Below, in pieces: positions 1 through 12,243 of a stretch of DNA of 64,000 bases (the first letter of the stretch is position 1; every line of letters begins with the position of its first letter). The notes under the pieces are model-generated. The model was not told where the DNA came from. It saw only the letters and a list, made by a program, of their open reading frames with translations, and ran no database searches. The stretch lies in the NCBI GenBank assembly GCA_001972305.1, contig BDDD01001648.1, forward strand, positions 124,001 through 188,000, written 5' to 3'. A program made the translations under genes and the position numbers. Source of the stretch: Cephalotus follicularis. Lineage: Eukaryota > Streptophyta > Magnoliopsida > Oxalidales > Cephalotaceae.

Positions 1-1028
1 TGAAGAACAAGTATCCTTTACCACATATTGAGGAGTTGTTCGACCAATTGCAAGGCTCAACTGTATACTCCAAACTTGACCTGAGAACAGGTTACCATCA
101 GTTGAGGATTAGAGAAGGTGATGTGGAGAAAACCGCATTTCGAACCAGATATGGGCATTATGAATTTCTGATACTGCCGTTTGGTTTGACTAATGCTCCT
201 GAAGCCTTTATGTGTCTAATGAACAAGGTGTTCTGACCTTACCTGGACCAGTTTGTCGTCATATTCTTAGATGACATCCTGATCTACTCAAAGAGCACTG
301 AGGAACATATGCAGCACTTGAGAATTGTACTGCAGACACTACGGAAGGAACAGTTATACGCCAAATTCAGCAAGTGTGAATTTTGGCTGGATCACGTGAC
401 TTTCCTAGGTCACATAGTGCAGAGTGAAGGATTGTCAGTGGATCCGTCGAAGATTGAAAGCATTGTTGATTGGCCCCAACCGAAGATCATGATGGAGGTT
501 CGTAGTTTCTTGGGATTGGCTGGCTACTACCGAAGATTCATCAAGGGATTTTCGAAACTGGCTACACCACTGACACAGTTGACTCAGAAGAAGTCCAGTT
601 TTGTGTGGGATGATTCCTGTGAAGCGAGTTTCCTAGAATTGAAGAGTCGATTGATTTCGGCTCCAGTGTTGGCATTACCGGAAGGTAATGAGGGTTTTAC
701 TGTTTACACAGATGCTTTTGGAAAAGGATTGGGATGCGTTCTGATGCAACATGGTAGGGTGATTGCATACGCCTCGAGGAAGTTAAAACCGTACGAGCAA
801 AATTATCCCATACACGATCTTGAGTTGGCAGCCATAGTGTTTGCTTTGCAGAAATGGAGGCACTACCTCTATGGTGCTCAGTTTGAGATCTTCACGGATC
901 ATAAGAGCTTGAAATATTTGTTTTCCCAGAAGGAGCTCAACATGAGACAAAGGCGATGGGTGGAATTCTTCAATGACTATAACTGTAATATTCAATACCA
1001 CCCGGGAAAGGCGAATGTAGAATATTAG
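1..1028 (+). pseudogene. Ty3/gypsy pol fragment: reverse transcriptase to RNase H (element A1)
   Basis: This is a pol remnant of a Ty3/gypsy retrotransposon; the domains would copy element RNA into DNA. The window opens inside the reverse transcriptase. The palm motif with the F-L-D-D catalytic box lies near 267-285, the [11 protein letters not shown] connection near 508-540, and RNase H follows with [11 protein letters not shown] (about 703-738) and [11 protein letters not shown] (about 890-922). One reading frame runs throughout, broken only by TGA at 234-236 where relatives have an arginine (CGA), which is what CpG deamination would give. The frame ends just after the RNase H/connection segment at HPGKANVEY. 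Integrase is missing, and the sequence passes straight into the middle of a family A LTR, so a deletion removed everything between. Family assignment is secure; the element cannot be active. Confidence 0.9.
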
Positions 1029-2866
1029 TTGACATAGAATTCATGGAAGTTGTTGAATGGAATATAAGACTTGGGGAAAACTTGATGATTAAAGCTATTG
1101 TTGGAATTGCAATTGTTACAAGTAGCTACTGAAACCTACTGGTACTAATGCATGAGTCTATAAACATGCTTACATAGATTGATATTGCTGAATTGAAAGA
1201 TTGTTAGTGAAAGTGACTTGGAACTCAAAGAGAAAGATCAAACTCAATTGATCCTCGGATAGCGATTTGAGGTAGGGGTAATGATGTGTTATGGAAGATA
1301 TAGTATGCATATTGTGTATGTCTATTTTCTACATGCTACATGTATTGAAATTGATTGAAAATCGAAATTGCATTGCATGACATGCCACTGCCTGCATTTT
1401 CTGGGCAGAGGCAGTCGACTGTCAACAATTACTGTCGACTACTCAACCCTTTCAGTCGACCGCCAATCCCAAGCAGTCGACTACCCAACCCAAACAGTCG
1501 GCTAATATTGAGGGCAGCCGACTATTCTGGGTAGAAATTGCATAATATTGATTGGATTGCTAATGTTGGTACTGTTATTGAATTGTATATGCTGCCACCA
1601 TATAGTATATACGGTTTGATGTTATTAACATCGCTACTACTTATATTGTAACGATCGAACGAACTATGTGCTATATGCACAAGTCATGGTTTAAACACCA
1701 TTTTCAAATGAAAACTATTATTGCAAGAACTACTAATTTATGATATTGTTACTGAATATGCTACTGCCATATTAGTGTAAATTGTTTTGGTGACTTCGAA
1801 CACCACTACCACTTGTATTTCAATGATTGAAACCAACTACGGGCTATGTACCCAATTTATGATACCAACTATCATTTTAAAATAAATGATTATTGCCAAA
1901 TGAACTACTGATTTTCCTTCTACATGAGAGGTACCTACTGTTTGTTTCCCAAACTGGAAACCACTATTGAATTGAGATCGTTTTCCTCCGAAGAGATGTA
2001 CGATAAATGATTGTTATATGTTTTTACAGAAAACAACTTTTATATTGCATATTGCTGATATATGTAATATTATTATTGAAATGCTTGAATTGATTGTCTA
2101 TGCTTGCCGTAGCCGAGTGATGGAGGACGCCACTGACTATGGATGTGATCCTGGGTGCTAGGAGTTGGCCAGAGCATCACCTAATTGTGTATGCATTGCA
2201 GATTTTATTGTTAAACTACCCGCCAACGCCGGTAGTAATTGTTACCTGATCTTTCATCCTCGGAGTATAGGGTGATAGATAGGTGTGCACAGTTGGTGCT
2301 AGGAGTTAGCGACATGTGACACCCAATTGATGGATGAATTGATTGTACCCTTGTGCGGTATTATTGCATATGTACTGTTTATGGCCACTTGGCATGATTG
2401 CTTATATGTTGGATCATTTAAATGTTATTTTGATATAAACTGTCATACCTGTTGCATTCATATATTCCTTATCATACATTATCATTCTTCTTAGCCAAGT
2501 GAGGACAACGGCTAACCCCCACAATTTCAGATTAAGCAAGGACATTGGAGACTGCTGCTGAAGCTTGGAGAGCTTCTTATTGTTATTTAAGGTTGTTGTT
2601 CTTATTTTATGTTGTATTGTATCGAACGGATCACATCCCGTGTTGTGTTGTATTCTGTTATGAAAGGATAATTGTTGGATTGCCCGCACGTAGTATGGGA
2701 TATGTGTGGACGACTTGTATTTTTTTTTATATTCCGGATTATCGAATGCTTCCGCAAATTTAATTATGAATTGTTAATTGAATTGCTGGAATATTATTTA
2801 TGCTTATTTCTGATATCACCACATATGCTGGTCCATTGTACGTGAATGGAAATACGGGGTGTGACA
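1029..2866 (+). mobile_element. Family A LTR, 5'-truncated 3' LTR of A1
   Basis: This matches the reverse complement of the complete family A LTRs at 50957-53554, 7786-10366 and 12244-14959 in order, ending with the family terminus CGGGGTGTGACA at 2855-2866. Its first several hundred bases are missing because the pol fragment is fused directly into it at about 1026-1030. It carries the six-module GTCGAC array but has lost the outer array with the truncated part. The body is noncoding; short ORFs near 2414-2763 are chance. Confidence 0.85.
1414..1522 (+). repeat. GTCGAC-module array (family A, inner cluster)
   Basis: Six near-palindromes start at 1414, 1434, 1455, 1476, 1497 and 1517, spaced 20, 21, 21, 21 and 20 bp. 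The cores are GTCGAC four times, then GTCGGC and GCCGAC. All six keep the central CpG although the element is badly decayed. Confidence 0.85.
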
Positions 2867-2944
2867 GTCCTGGGTTACAATTCTGGTATAGGTCCTGTTT
2901 GGGCCTCAATTTAAATGTAATTAACTTGGCCTCCATATGGTCTC
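2867..2944 (+). mobile_element. Family A LTR fragment
   Basis: About 78 bp match the reverse complement of 13499-13576 in the A3 LTR almost base for base. The piece sits directly after the complete terminus of A1 and is then fused to a family B LTR in the opposite orientation. It may be what is left of an A LTR into which A1 inserted, but the other side is outside the window. Confidence 0.7.
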
Positions 2945-3383
2945 TCCCACTGCCTCTCTCTCTCTCTTCTATTTGCTTCTTCTTTTTCATGGGCGCACGC
3001 GCCTGTCTCTTTCTTCCTCCATTTAACTATTTCTTTTCTTTATTTGTTTTTCTACTTCTCTTCTTGGTATTTTACCAACAAAACATTAAGGACTATGTCC
3101 CGTTTATTCCGTAATTTGATATTAATTAATCCAGCTGCCATGAAAACAATCGTAATAATAATGCGGAGACTGGGCTTTACTGTCGCACAATCAAAATAGG
3201 CTTTATTAACTGTTTTTTGGCAATGTAATTACGGTTTCAATGCGAAATGCCTTGAACATTTCCTTATCGTTCCACTTTCAAAACCCGATATTATAAACGG
3301 AACAGATCATCAAATTCGGGAATCTCACAATCCTCATTAATTCCATAATAAGATTACATTTTGTGAAAAACTCAGGCATTACA
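2945..3383 (-). mobile_element. Family B LTR fragment, 5' portion
   Basis: Read on the minus strand this starts TGTAATGCCTGAG, as the B 3' LTR does at 21742, and follows it for about 400 bp to the GA-rich tract near 22130, where it is cut off. There is no polypurine tract next to it at 3384, so it is a 5' LTR or solo LTR remnant, not a 3' LTR. Confidence 0.8.
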
Positions 3384-4162
3384 TGTTATCTATAAATCTG
3401 TATTTTACCATAATGACTATCGACAAGCCTTTCCAAAAACCCTAGGATCCAGCTCGCTATAACCTGGCCAGGTATTTCAACCTCCACAATGAATACAGAT
3501 ACTATGGAGCCAATCATCCTCACATCAGGTGTGATGATTCCTGGTTGCACACTCACTTACATTCACATAAATCCTACAAGACCCAAAAGTTGCCTATTTG
3601 CCAGTCCCGCGAAAGAACTGGGTAGGGCAGAAATCAAAGTCAGGCAATCTCTACGCAATGCACAGTAGCCACACAGGTTTAAGGATCAGACAAGTCCATC
3701 AAGAACTTGCTAGACTCGTAGAGTCTATACACTACTGTCTCAGATGGGAAACTCCACTGACACGAGATATGTGACCATCCAAGTAGAATTCCCAACGTGG
3801 GTCAAGTTCAGTGTACATGCTCCCAGCACGCACCCCGTATTAGCTTTAGGGTTCAACCCAAGTGGCAATGAGATACTCCATCCTCCCATTCGCGAGAGCA
3901 AGCACAATACGGCAAGTCTGTCCGGTTCATGATTGCCCAAAATAAGTGAACCTATGACATGGAACAGTTTAGTCGCAGGGAATAAGGAAGTCGCTCTCAT
4001 AGCCCTTGGCTTGACAACCAACAATTTGATGTGACAGGGCACCATATATGTAAGTAGTGTCATGCTTCGTTTATGTGATAAAACATATACGATTATGCCA
4101 ATAATAAATATAGTTTGCACAATGTAACATGAATAGAAGAAGACTGTATATTAAACGAGCAG
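3384..4162. other. Unassigned single-copy-looking stretch
   Basis: I see no similarity to any other part of the window. A 126-codon ORF lies on the minus strand at 3740-4120, but it has no recognisable domain, and a 62-codon ORF overlaps it on the plus strand. The sequence may be host DNA or the LTR/leader of a decayed Ty1/copia element. It is flanked by a B LTR start on the left and a possible LTR terminus on the right. I assign no function. Confidence 0.4.
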
Positions 4163-5838
4163 TGACAGGACCCGTTCCTGCTCTACTCTAGGCTAACGTG
4201 TCCTGCTGGCGATGGCGCTCCTTGCCAACAACCCTCTCTTCTCAAAACTGCCCGAGCAACCCACTACGATCGCTCCAGGGATGCGCTACGCAAAATCTCG
4301 AGGAGAAAGCCTGGGCAAAACGCACAACAGATGCGCCACTTAAAAAGGGCAGCGGACAAAAGGACCCGAGGACTCAAACTCCCTGTTTCATTAAGTCACC
4401 AATACTGCCATCGTCCAAGAACTCCAAAACGCACCGCATCACTAACCGCCCGAGGAGAACACCCACGTGCTCCTCACACGCTCACTTAAAAACACCAAGG
4501 TCTGCATTAGCCCGGGGACATAGCTCCACCACGGGCATTTCTCCTCTGCTCTTCTCCAAAGAGCGCTCCTCAACATAGCGCTTAACCTTAGCATCAAAAC
4601 GCACAACTTAACTTAAATTAAACCACTATAGTGCTAGAAAACATTATTATACTCTACTGCATGAACTTCAAACCGTCCTCTGACCTATCTCTTTTTCTCC
4701 TCTGGCATACATCCAAGGACAACGCGTCATGTCTATCTCTAAGGCCATTAGAGGTCTCCCTCTCTTTTCTCCTCTTCTAAGGCTTCCAGGGACAACGCCT
4801 TTCTTACTTGTCTCCTCTGACTTATTTCTGAGGACTCCACCTTGAGCCTTACATACTCATAAAACCAACCGAGGACTCCTCCTCACCTCGGACTAAGACA
4901 TCTCAACATTAAAACATCAAACAACTAACTACCCGAGGACTCCCAAGCTCCTCAGTCATAACTGAAAACATAAAACTCATAACATCAAACATTCATCATG
5001 TCTGAAGGAAAAACTAGTCCATGGACTAGAAACATCTATTTCATCTCAGAAAGTACTATTACAAGACATGCTAGTTCCCTGGCTAGGGATGTACATTGCT
5101 TCTCTGCTCGGCTAAATAAACAACAAAAGCTTTCTCTCTATACATCAAAAGAAACAACATAAGCTTCTTACTTTAACATATCTTATACAAAACATATGCT
5201 CTCAGGAACTCTACAAAAAGAAAGAGGAACCCAAAAAGAATGCCCAATGCTATGCAATGCTAGATGCCCGAGCTGCTTCTCGAGGTGCCCAGCACAAAAA
5301 CTACCTTTGCTTAACCTTTCTACGGTTGAGCTGGAGGAACTCCCCTGCTGGCTAGTCTGCAAAACAACCTGTGAGGGGATTAGTCAAACTGACTAAGTGA
5401 CTGAGATCGAATCATCCTCTGATGCATTCCTCTGAAATAAATGCGCTGAAAGAAAGCTTACCATGAACATGAGTAAAATCCCAATTGGGGAAGAGAACTA
5501 TAACAACATATATGTCATGGCATACAATAAAGAAACAGCCAAAGTACTTTGAAATACTTACTCTTTCCTCTGCTTAGCTGATACTCTAGAGTGCTTAAGA
5601 AAAGTTGAATAAAACTTAAGATTTCAACTGTTAGAAAGAATGCTCTGAAGAAAGATCCAACAAGGCTAAAATGCCGAGGAGGACAAGAACTAGACTTGGA
5701 ACTTGCTTTACTTTGCTTGCTTTACATAATGTATTTGCCAGCTTATAGTGGACTTATGCTACATGTATACATAGTAGCCAACTTATAGTGGCACTGAGCT
5801 GAGCTGATCTTAGCCTAAGCCATAACTGGCAGCTTACC
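4163..5838. other. Probable LTR-type repeat L (unassigned)
   Basis: The stretch opens TGACAGGACCCG, which reversed would be an LTR-like terminus. It has no pol or gag coding and contains many degenerate copies of CCTCGGAC/GAGGACTCC words. M sits against its right edge at 5839. I could not find the other end or a target duplication, so the element type is a guess from style. ORFs at 4198-4578 and 5196-5396 look like chance. Confidence 0.35.
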
Positions 5839-6869
5839 TGTCACGCCCCGAACCGCGAGAGTAAACCCCCACGATCCGACGCGTGAGATACCTTCCTTTT
5901 AGACATTCAATCATATAATTCATACTCCAAAAAGTGCTACAAATTTAAAATTTTAAATCAAAGTCATAATACAACAGCAAAATAATGAATCCATATAAAA
6001 ACAAACTCTTGAAATCTACCGAAATTTTGGCATGAAGTATTCGTTTATTGGACTAAACTCCTGGTAAAGAAAAACACATTTTATATCTTGGGCTCAGGCC
6101 CCAACAACCACACTCCCAAAGGAGGAATCAACAGTTTATCACAATATGTGGACCCTTCCATGTCCATTACATGAACACACAAATAAAACAAGCACTGCCA
6201 CAAGCCGACAGGTCAATAGCTTAATATAAAACATATCGCTATTTCATCTTTAGATTTGTCTCTTACACATAACAAGTCTTATATCTAAATACATTTCAAA
6301 TCATAAACATGAGGTCCCCTTTTTATACAACTCTTATAAGCAAATCCAAATACAATTGGCAAACAAAATCTGCTATAGAAAACCCGTCCTTCTCAGCTTA
6401 CCTCACTGCAGTCCATCACTTATACTTGAGCCTGACCCATTCCGCATATAGGGGAAATGGGTCTGCGACATAATGTCAAGTAGATATACTATGCTATGCA
6501 TGCAACAGTATAATAGTGATATGCGTGTAACAGTATATCATTGTATGTCATGTAGTGTATCAGCATAATGGTGATATGCGTGCAACAGTATAATATATAT
6601 GTATGGCATGTCGTGTGCAAAAATGACAATTGCGGACGGCGTCAATATACCAACTGTCCCTAATCAGTGGTATACTGGGCTAGTCCTAATCACATAAAAG
6701 GCCATAGGCCTGCAGACACTCCATAAACAATCAATCATCATTTATAGGGCCAAACAATCCATAGGTCTGAGTACTACTCTTCCCCTTCGGCCCGAGATAG
6801 TACTACCACCGACTACCTACCCTTTTGAGGTCGTAGCCGAGTGGGGAAGAGATAACGCTGATCATATCA

Positions 6870-7016
6870 TGGCTAAGTCGTAAAAACGGTCAGAGCCCGT
6901 AAGTATAGCAGTAAAGCCATAAAAACGGTCAGAACCCGTAAGGGTAAAGCTGTAAAAGCGGTTATAACCTGTAAGTATAGTGGTAAAGCAGTAAAAACGG
7001 TCAGCACCCATAGGCG
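6870..7016. repeat. Tandem repeat, about 36 bp x 4 (in M LTR)
   Basis: Four degenerate units share GTAAAAACGGTCAGANCCCGTAAG-like words, separated by TATAGCAGTAAAGC-like spacers. A second, looser repeat built on ATATCCCAATGGAA and CTGACCATTTTGAAA lies at about 7379-7500. Confidence 0.75.
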
Positions 7017-8976
7017 CCAGTAACCTCCAGTGATGATGTGATCGAACACCCCTAATCCTCGCGACGGAAACGTAGATTATGAATGGGTTATCTCATAGGT
7101 CTCAAACAATAATATATATCATAGTCGTACCTTGTAATACTCGTAACCCATAACATATATTCATTTAAAGGATGGGGACCATTTCATAAAGGATCTCATA
7201 GGATCCACATCCGTCAAATCATATAAAGATCATTTCATAGTCATAAGTCATTTTTCATATCCAATGGCCATTTCGTGTTCATAATCCGTTTTGTAATCAA
7301 TTTTCCATATATCATTTGGTTGGTCCCTATCGAAGTTATAATGAATGGAAAGGGAGTCCAAATGGCAGTATCCGTGCCCAGATATCCCAATGGAAGTACC
7401 TGACCATTTTGAAATCCATAAAACAATGGAGAGGAAGTCAAAATAAGATATCCACATCGCGATATCCCAATGGAACTATCCTGACCATTTTGAAAACCAT
7501 TTAGAAACCATTTGCGTAAAACTCTTTTATTGAGAAGTTTCCTTAAAACTTCACTTGAACATCGATTTAGAAATCAAATATGATACAGACGGATTCCATA
7601 GGTTACAACACCTTAGGGAGGCTTTCTATGGAATTCATTTGAAGATAAAACCATTTTGGATGGAAAACCATGTAAAACGGTGTGTTTGGGATGAACAGGG
7701 CACTAAGCATCGATGCTTAGCCCCGGGCGTTAACAGTTTTAGAAAGCACAAGTATAAAGCATCAACGGTTTATTTTAAAACATAATGTCACACCCCGCCT
7801 TACCATTTCCAAATAAGCACAAGCATATATGGTGATATCAGAAATAAATATAATATAATATTCCAGCATTCAATTCAACAATTCATAAATAATATGCGGA
7901 AGCATTCAGTAAGCCGGAATATGAAATACAAGTCATCCGCACGCAGCCCATACTACGTGCAGGTACAATCCAACAATTATGCTTACATAAGGAAAGTACA
8001 ACGGTAACGGGGTATGAACCGTTCATTACAAAAATGCAGTTTAACATCATAAAATAACAACCTTAAGTCGAGAATAGAAACTCACCAAGCTTCAGCAGCA
8101 ATCTCCAAAGTCTTCGCTTAATCTGAAATTGTAGGGGGTTAGCAGTTGTCCTCACTTGGCTAAGTAGGAAGATAATGCATTCTAAGGAATATATGAATGC
8201 AACATGTATGACAGTTTATATTTAAAATGACATTTAAGATTGCAAATATATAAGCAATCATGCCAAGTGGCCATAGACAATACATATGCAAGAATACCGC
8301 ACAAGGGTACAATCAATTCATACTGTGGTTGGGTGTCACATGTCGCTACCTCCTAGCACAAACTGCGCACCACCTATCTATCACTCTACACTCCGAGATA
8401 ATAGATAAGGTAACATTTACTGTCGGCATTAGCGGACAGTTTAACAATAAGATCTGCAGTGCAGATAAGTTTGGGTGAATACGCTGGCCAACTCCTGGCA
8501 CACAGGACCACCGCCGTAGTTAGTGACCTCTGCCATCACTCGACTAACGGCAATAAGCATAGACAATCAATTCAATCAATTCAATAATAATATTACATAT
8601 ATATATTATATGCAATATAGTATTTGTTTTCTTTATAAACATATAACATTTCAGTGATCGTACATCTCATAGGAGGAAAACGACATCAATACAGTAGTGG
8701 TTTCCAGTTTAGGAAACAAAACAGTAGGTACCTCTCATAGGAGGGAAATCAGTAGTTCTTTTAGCAATAATCTTTCATTTGAAAATGATAGTTATTATCA
8801 TGAATTGTGCATATAGCACTCAATTTGTTCAATCTGTGTAAATATGGAATCAATAGGGTTTGTAACAGTCACTAGTATATGCTAATTAACAGTAGCATAT
8901 ACAGAAACAATAGCAAAACAGTAGCAATTCAAATTTAGGCCAAACAGGTCCTATATCAGAACTTTAACCCAAGACA

Positions 8977-9086
8977 GTCGGCTGTTCTCAACAACAGTCG
9001 ACTGTTTTAATTGAGCAGTCGACTGTTTTGTCTTAACAGTCGACTGGATAGGATTGAGTAGTCGACTGTCATGAAGAATAGTCGAC
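8977..9086. repeat. GTCGAC-module array (A2 inner cluster)
   Basis: Cores start at 8977, 8997, 9018, 9039, 9061 and 9081, spaced 20, 21, 21, 22 and 20 bp. Most are set in the word CAGTCGACTG, the first in CAGTCGGCTG. All six retain CpG. Confidence 0.85.
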
Positions 9087-10141
9087 TGCTTCTGCCCAGA
9101 AATGCAGGCAGTAGCAGGTTTGTATATTCCAATGTCTAATACAATTCAATCAGTGCATGCAATCAATCAGAAAATAAACATACATGACATGCATACTCAT
9201 ATCTTCCAAAATATGTCATTAGCCCTACCTCAATTGCTATCCAAAGATCAATTGGGATTGATCTCTCTCTTGAGTTTTCCAAGCTTTTTTTTCACCAAAC
9301 AATCCTTTAATTCCAGCAGAATCAATCTATACAATGCATGTTTGGAGATTCAGTCACTTAACCAGTAGGTTAACTAATTATCCAGTTGCAATTACTACTT
9401 CAACAACAGTTTATCAAGAGTTCATGAAGTCTCTCATTCCATTATCCATAACTTTTCTCCATTATTCACTTCTACTTCTAGTAATTACCATGCTTGCATG
9501 TTACAGAAGGTGTATATATGTTTAGTCATTATACACACACTTAGAGACAACTATAACAACAACCATAATCGAATGATAGGCTTATCAACAATTCCTTAAC
9601 TCCACTTTCACATCTAACTACTTCCATTACAATTTCCAATTCAATTCTACAAATTGCTAACCTTAATCATGTTAACAGAAGGTACCTTAACATTCTCCTA
9701 GTTACATTATCATCATATTAGCAATGAGTTCGGATTTGAGAACTTACCAAGCAAATCCAAAGCTTTAATTCTCTTTCTTTGAGCTCTCCAATTCCTCAAA
9801 TGCAAGCTTTCACCAATTTCAGCAATTCTCCTCAATCTTCAGTGTTTACTAACCCCCATTCTCAAACAACAGCTGATATAAAGTCTTAGGGACCTTTGAG
9901 TTCGCCAGATTCCCATAACTCAGCCTTCTCTAATTTTCTTCTCTCTCTCACATGCACTTCCCTTACATTTACTTTCTATCTTTCCCATCTTCTATCTGCA
10001 GGTTGTAGGAGGGATAGAAGATGCAAGCACTCCATTTTGCATGCTCTGGCAGGTACTGTCGCGTATGACACCTGCCCCTCATGCAATGCCTTTTGATTCA
10101 GTCACACAGGCATGAACAAACACATGTTCTGCACCAATCTA

Positions 10142-10216
10142 GTCGACTGTCTTCAACAGGCAGTCGACTGTCACACCATGCATCAGGCAGTCGACTGTTC
10201 CCCTGTGACAGTCGGC
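10142..10216. repeat. GTCGAC-module array (A2 outer cluster)
   Basis: Four cores start at 10142, 10163, 10190 and 10211, spaced 21, 27 and 21 bp. The same 21/27/21 pattern recurs in A3 (14734-14808). Confidence 0.85.
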
Positions 10217-10626
10217 TGTTGATGGCTGTTTTGGTTATTTTAGGTCCATATGCTGAAATAAACTAACAACCACAAACCGAATAATAATTGGACATTAAAT
10301 TCAAGTAAGTGCACATTTTATTCATCAGTATTACAATGTACACGAACTGAATTTGCGGTTATTACACATAAGGCATCGACTGTTTGGTTTAACTCATAAA
10401 AGCGTCGATAGTTAAGAAGAAAGCGTCGACGGTGTTAGTAGAAATATCATTTTGCAAAATAGTTCGCAATTCAGTGAAAACCATATCCAAAATAGTTCAA
10501 AGCCCTTTTAAGATTCATCCCCTAGCCCATGAATTGAGAGAAGGCAAGAACTCATCTCCTCTTAATTCAATATCGAACCCTTATATCATACGCCATATGC
10601 AATATACATATCCATCCGTATACTCG

Positions 10627-10644
10627 TATATATATATATATATA
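10627..10644. repeat. (TA)9 microsatellite
   Basis: A short pure TA run inside the M LTR. Confidence 0.9.
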
Positions 10645-11796
10645 CAAGTACAATTCGTACACATATCAATCCAAATAATCATTTAGAATGCATGAATGCA
10701 ACGCAAGCAATAGTATAACCTACCTCGTAGCAGCTGAGCTCAGAAAGCTTGGAATCGTTTCCATTATCTTGCATGTACAACAGACTTCCGTTACACTCCA
10801 CGCATGGAAACCAAGCACAACCGCCATCGGAGCTTGGGCCAATTTCCGGCCAACTCATTTAGCTCTGACAAAACCCAAAAATAGGTTCCATATTGGACGA
10901 TATGTTCAAACCCATCGGAGGCTCACCGTGACTTGCCGTGAAATGCGCTGTCACGGTCGGCCAGTGAGTTCAACTAACTGAGTTGACTCGTCGGTCAACC
11001 ACAACTCCAGTCAATACCTTAAAATGCCTCGCAATCATCAACTATACACATCCTTGCCCTTAACCCGTCGAGACTCAGCGGTAAACATAAGGTCAAAGGT
11101 GACAGCGAGTTGGCTTCATTGAGTCAACTCGTCAGTTCGAATCCGGCCATTTTCGGCCGAATGGGGCCAAATTAGCCCCTGAAATAGGTGTAGTCGGCCT
11201 CCTAGGTGAAGACCGGACCTTCCCGCGATGCTAACGGGTGGTAGAACGCACGACAACGTGCACAGTGGCTTGGCGTCAGGGAGAAGAAAACAGAAAAATA
11301 AGAGAACAAAGAAGAGAATAGGAAAGGAGGCATACCATCGGGGGTGGAGGCTCTGACCGGTGAGCTCCTGGTCCGGCGCCGTGGTCTTCTCCGGCGCCAA
11401 GCTCTCCCTCTCTCCCTTTCTCCCCCGCTGCATCTCTCTCTCTCACGGCTCTTTCTTCGTTCACGCACAGGTGCCTTATGCGCCCGTGTGTTCTCCCCCT
11501 CTTTATTTCATTCAGCTTCCTCTTAGTATTTACTTGCAAAATACTAAGGTCAGGGTCCCGATTATCCTGCGCATTGCAACATAAATTATCCAACGGCAAC
11601 CAAAATAATCGCAATAATAATGAGAACATAGGGCCTTATTGTCGCGCATTAAAAATGGGCTTTATTAGTAATAATGTACCTTATGATTTGCGGTCCATTA
11701 TGCGATGCTTTTTATCGATTAGGGCTCCATCGGCTCAATACAGCCATACACTGTGCCAATATTAAAATAATTATTTATAAAATTTCGGGCGTTACA

Positions 11797-11809
11797 TCCT
11801 CCCATCCTT
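11797..11809 (-). promoter_or_regulatory. Polypurine tract of element M
   Basis: On the minus strand AAGGATGGGAGGA sits immediately before the LTR start TGTAACGCCC. This is the usual priming site for plus-strand DNA synthesis and shows that 5839-11796 is the 3' LTR. Confidence 0.8.
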
Positions 11810-11825
11810 ATAAATCGTCATTGCT

Positions 11826-11990
11826 CTCAGGTAAAACCATGATCGGCGCAGATATTAGACGATGTTTAAACTCCTGTAAGCTCCCTTTACCACTGTCATC
11901 TTTTACATCTCGTCTTTCTGCGTCAATCGAGTCAAAGGTGTGGTAATCCGTAAAAATTTCTCGACAAAGCGGCGATAGATATTTTATATT
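11826..11990 (-). pseudogene. Element M pol remnant: reverse transcriptase/RNase H junction
   Basis: On the minus strand the translation gives a decayed YRRFVENF segment, then PLTRLTQKDE and, after a frameshift, FKHRLISAPIMVLPES. These are the words that join reverse transcriptase to RNase H in Ty3/gypsy pol (compare positions 520-700 of the window). The match stops almost directly against the polypurine tract, so RNase H and integrase have been deleted. At least one frameshift and one stop are present. The remnant supports M being a Ty3/gypsy element. Confidence 0.6.
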
Positions 11991-12243
11991 TACGAGATCG
12001 TTTAGTGGATTAATTTATCATATTTATATTTTAGGGGTGTACTTGTAAATTTTAAAAAGTTATGTTTTAAGTCGTTTTAGGGTTTCTTTTTACAGAAAGT
12101 ATAAATACATAATTGTTAGTTGTTTGAGACAATTTTTTCACTAGTGTCATAATGAAACGAAACTTGGCCATTTGATTAGAAAATAGCTGTTGATCAATAC
12201 ACACGGCTATGCCATGATTTTTGGGGCAAATTTGCGTTTCGAG
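11991..12243. other. AT-rich stretch, unassigned
   Basis: It lies between the M pol remnant and the A3 LTR. It contains AGTATAAATAC near 12099-12109, which would suit a promoter, but no coding similarity is seen. It may be decayed M interior or an older LTR. Confidence 0.35.

Larger units (their letters stand above)
7786..10366 (-). mobile_element. Solo LTR A2 (family A) with target duplication CATAA
   Basis: This is a complete 2,581-bp LTR. On the minus strand it starts TGTAATAACCGC at 10366 and ends CGGGGTGTGACA at 7786. It is flanked by CATAA at 7781-7785 and again at 10367-10371, so it inserted into the M LTR and later lost its interior by LTR-LTR recombination. A likely TATA element (CTTTATATC, minus strand) lies near 9874-9884, between the two GTCGAC arrays. 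The LTR is noncoding; the ORFs in it are short and shared by no other copy. Confidence 0.9.
5839..11796 (-). mobile_element. Element M: 3' LTR (minus strand), interrupted by A2
   Basis: Read on the minus strand the LTR starts TGTAACGCCCG at 11796 and ends CGGGGCGTGACA at 5839, a one-base variant of the terminus shared by A, B, C and K. Without A2 (7786-10366) and one copy of its duplication it is about 3.4 kb. A polypurine tract touches its start at 11797-11809, so this is a 3' LTR. It holds a 36-bp tandem repeat (6870-7016), GTCGAC-type modules near 10375-10430, and TA repeats. The matching 5' LTR is not in the window. The left flank is TTACC; no matching duplication is visible. Confidence 0.75.

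Noticed and set aside
1414-1522. GTCGAC as SalI cloning-linker contamination
   Set aside because: Modules occur dozens of times at regular spacing with graded sequence decay, inside elements with target duplications.
3740-4120. 126-codon minus-strand ORF as a host gene
   Set aside because: No domain, an overlapping ORF on the other strand, and codon pattern without conservation evidence. Kept only as an unassigned stretch.
8977-9086. GTCGAC arrays as a CRISPR array
   Set aside because: The repeat is about 10 bp and palindromic, spacers are about 11 bp and themselves conserved between copies, and the context is a plant LTR.
11991-12243. Pararetrovirus (caulimovirid) remnant suggested by the TATA-containing AT-rich stretch
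   Set aside because: No movement protein, coat protein or characteristic reverse transcriptase sequence is present.
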